A stretch of DNA of 28,912 nucleotides, from the IMG/VR virus record IMGVR_UViG_3300030389_001603, positions 1-28,912 of that record; one strand, given 5' to 3'. The notes under the pieces were generated by a model. It had not been told where the DNA came from, did no database searches, and saw only the letters and a program-made list of their open reading frames with translations. The position numbers were made by a program, and so were the translations under genes. The DNA comes from a virus. Positions 27,862 to 28,912 of this stretch are shown piece by piece (positions within the stretch are counted from its first letter, which is position 1; each line of letters starts with the position of its first letter).

Positions 27862-28912
27862 TTAAGAGACAATATCAGGTAATATAAAATCCATAATAGC
27901 ACCACCTATAGCACCTGCTGCTTGACCTGTAGATGCAATATTAGCTCTTTTTATATCTGTATCAGCCCTTAGTATTTCTATTGCTCTAGTTGCTAGTCTG
28001 CTCTGTGTATTTTCATTTGTTGTCCAAGCTCTTTGAAGGTTATCACCTCTCTCTTGCCACAGGTTTGCATAAGCTCTAAAAGATGTTTCAAGTGCATTAC
28101 TTGCATTTCTTTCAATCGCCGCATTTGCAAATTGATTGTCTATAGTAGCAATATCTTTTCTCCATTTTACGTTAGCTTGTTCAATTACAAGAGCTTGGGC
28201 AGCATTAAATTGCTCTCGTTGATTTTTCATTTGTGCATTAAATTGTGCTATTGCATTAGCTTGTTCTGCATTTAACCTTTCCATTTGGTCTTTTTGTGCC
28301 TTATTAAATTGTCTAGCTTGCATTTCCATATTATCATAGTACTGGTTTATTTGATTTTCACTACTTGCATTAAATTGTTTTGCGGCATTACTAGCAGCTT
28401 GGTCACTAAATAATGAATTTATTCTTTGTTGTGCTTTAAACATTTCTATCTGTTGTTCATTATTAAAGTTAGACATGTCTACTTGTAAAAAGTTTTGTGC
28501 ATTTATAACCTTTGCTTTTTGTCTGTTTCTTAAACTTTCTATGTCTAAATTAGCTACAGCACTAGCCTCTGCCAAAGTTAGAGCTTGGTCATTTTGTAAA
28601 TTTGCTAATTTCATAGTATTCACAAGTCTACTGTTTTCTAAAACTATTTGTTGGTCTGCACTAAATTGCATGTTTGCTATATTTTCTACTTTTGATGCAT
28701 TCATAACTTTTGTTTTAAATGCTTGGTCAAACTCTATACCTAAAAATCTAGCACGTTGTTCTGCTTTTGCTAAAGCCATCTGTTGTTTATTACCAGCTTC
28801 GATTTGTGCAATCGGTAGTGAAGCTTCCATCGCAGCCTGTACGATAGCTTGTCCTGCTATAGAGGAAGCTCCTAGTCCTCTTGCTGACATTAAAGCTGTA
28901 GCTTTACGCATA
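27862..28912 (-). CDS. Alanine/glutamine-rich internal virion-like protein, cut by right edge
   Basis: At least 349 residues are visible; the Met at 28911 may be internal because only one base lies beyond it. It begins with a small-residue-rich helix (MSARGLGASSIAGQAIVQAA) and has a long helical body. From about residue 150 the motif (Q)FN recurs: SNFNNEQQ, KQFNASSENQ, RQFNKAQKDQ, AQFNAQMKNQ, EQFNAAQ. It ends with a glycine-rich hydrophobic tail (GQAAGAIGGAIMDFILP). Such QFN-repeat proteins occur among marine podovirus virion genes, in my recollection. An ejectosome or tail-core role fits. Confidence 0.55.
   Translation of the reverse strand, partial: MRKATALMSARGLGASSIAGQAIVQAAMEASLPIAQIEAGNKQQMALAKAEQRARFLGIEFDQAFKTKVMNASKVENIANMQFSADQQIVLENSRLVNTMKLANLQNDQALTLAEASAVANLDIESLRNRQKAKVINAQNFLQVDMSNFNNEQQIEMFKAQQRINSLFSDQAASNAAKQFNASSENQINQYYDNMEMQARQFNKAQKDQMERLNAEQANAIAQFNAQMKNQREQFNAAQALVIEQANVKWRKDIATIDNQFANAAIERNASNALETSFRAYANLWQERGDNLQRAWTTNENTQSRLATRAIEILRADTDIKRANIASTGQAAGAIGGAIMDFILPDIVS

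Overview
This window looks like about half of an AT-rich marine podovirus genome of the HMO-2011 type, the group first described from a SAR116 phage. The main reason is the family A DNA polymerase at 13989-16028. It carries a DnaJ-like CxxCxGxG zinc finger between its exonuclease and polymerase domains, a hallmark of that group. Around it sit a separate TOPRIM primase and DnaB/T7-type helicase, a T7-type endonuclease I, a RecB/Cas4-like exonuclease, a B12-dependent ribonucleotide reductase and a MazG-like enzyme. The host cannot be fixed from sequence. The low GC and the gene set would fit SAR11, SAR116 or another marine alphaproteobacterium. No single-subunit phage RNA polymerase, rRNA, tRNA or CRISPR array was seen.

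The layout is two arms that diverge from one control region and converge at another point. Minus-strand genes run left from 1928 out of the left edge: a small conserved protein, a basic 250-residue protein, a beta-rich virion accessory protein, a DUF1127 microprotein, a DUF6321 protein and the start of another small basic protein. Plus-strand genes run right without a break from 2610 to 21790. A second minus-strand block, 28912 to 21791, encodes large internal-virion-like proteins and is cut by the right edge. If the genome is circular or circularly permuted, the two minus blocks may be the two ends of one long late arm.

The control region (1935-2609) has a consensus sigma-70 promoter facing left, with a 16-bp dyad filling its spacer. 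It also has several further palindromes, a GC-rich island and a rightward promoter candidate that ends at a long hairpin. The first 2.7 kb of the right arm carries the least expected structure in the window. A 67-bp element, with a TATAAT hexamer followed by a 13-bp-stem hairpin, occurs in two identical copies (3331-3397 and 5149-5215), and a diverged relative of its hairpin lies at 2527-2572. A 21-bp GC-rich palindrome occurs three times (3406, 4227, 5231), each just upstream of a gene. Together they look like reused leader or operator cassettes controlling the early genes.

The rest of the right arm has many small unknown proteins, a C5 cytosine methyltransferase, a candidate lysis group with an SleB-type hydrolase, and a tyrosine recombinase. 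The replication and nucleotide block follows: primase, helicase, GIY-YIG-like protein, polymerase, candidate SSB, Fe-S exonuclease, endonuclease I, DUF3310, RNR, RMF-like protein and MazG. These genes are packed with 1-20 nt overlaps, as expected for one polycistronic unit that degrades host DNA, recycles nucleotides and copies the phage genome.
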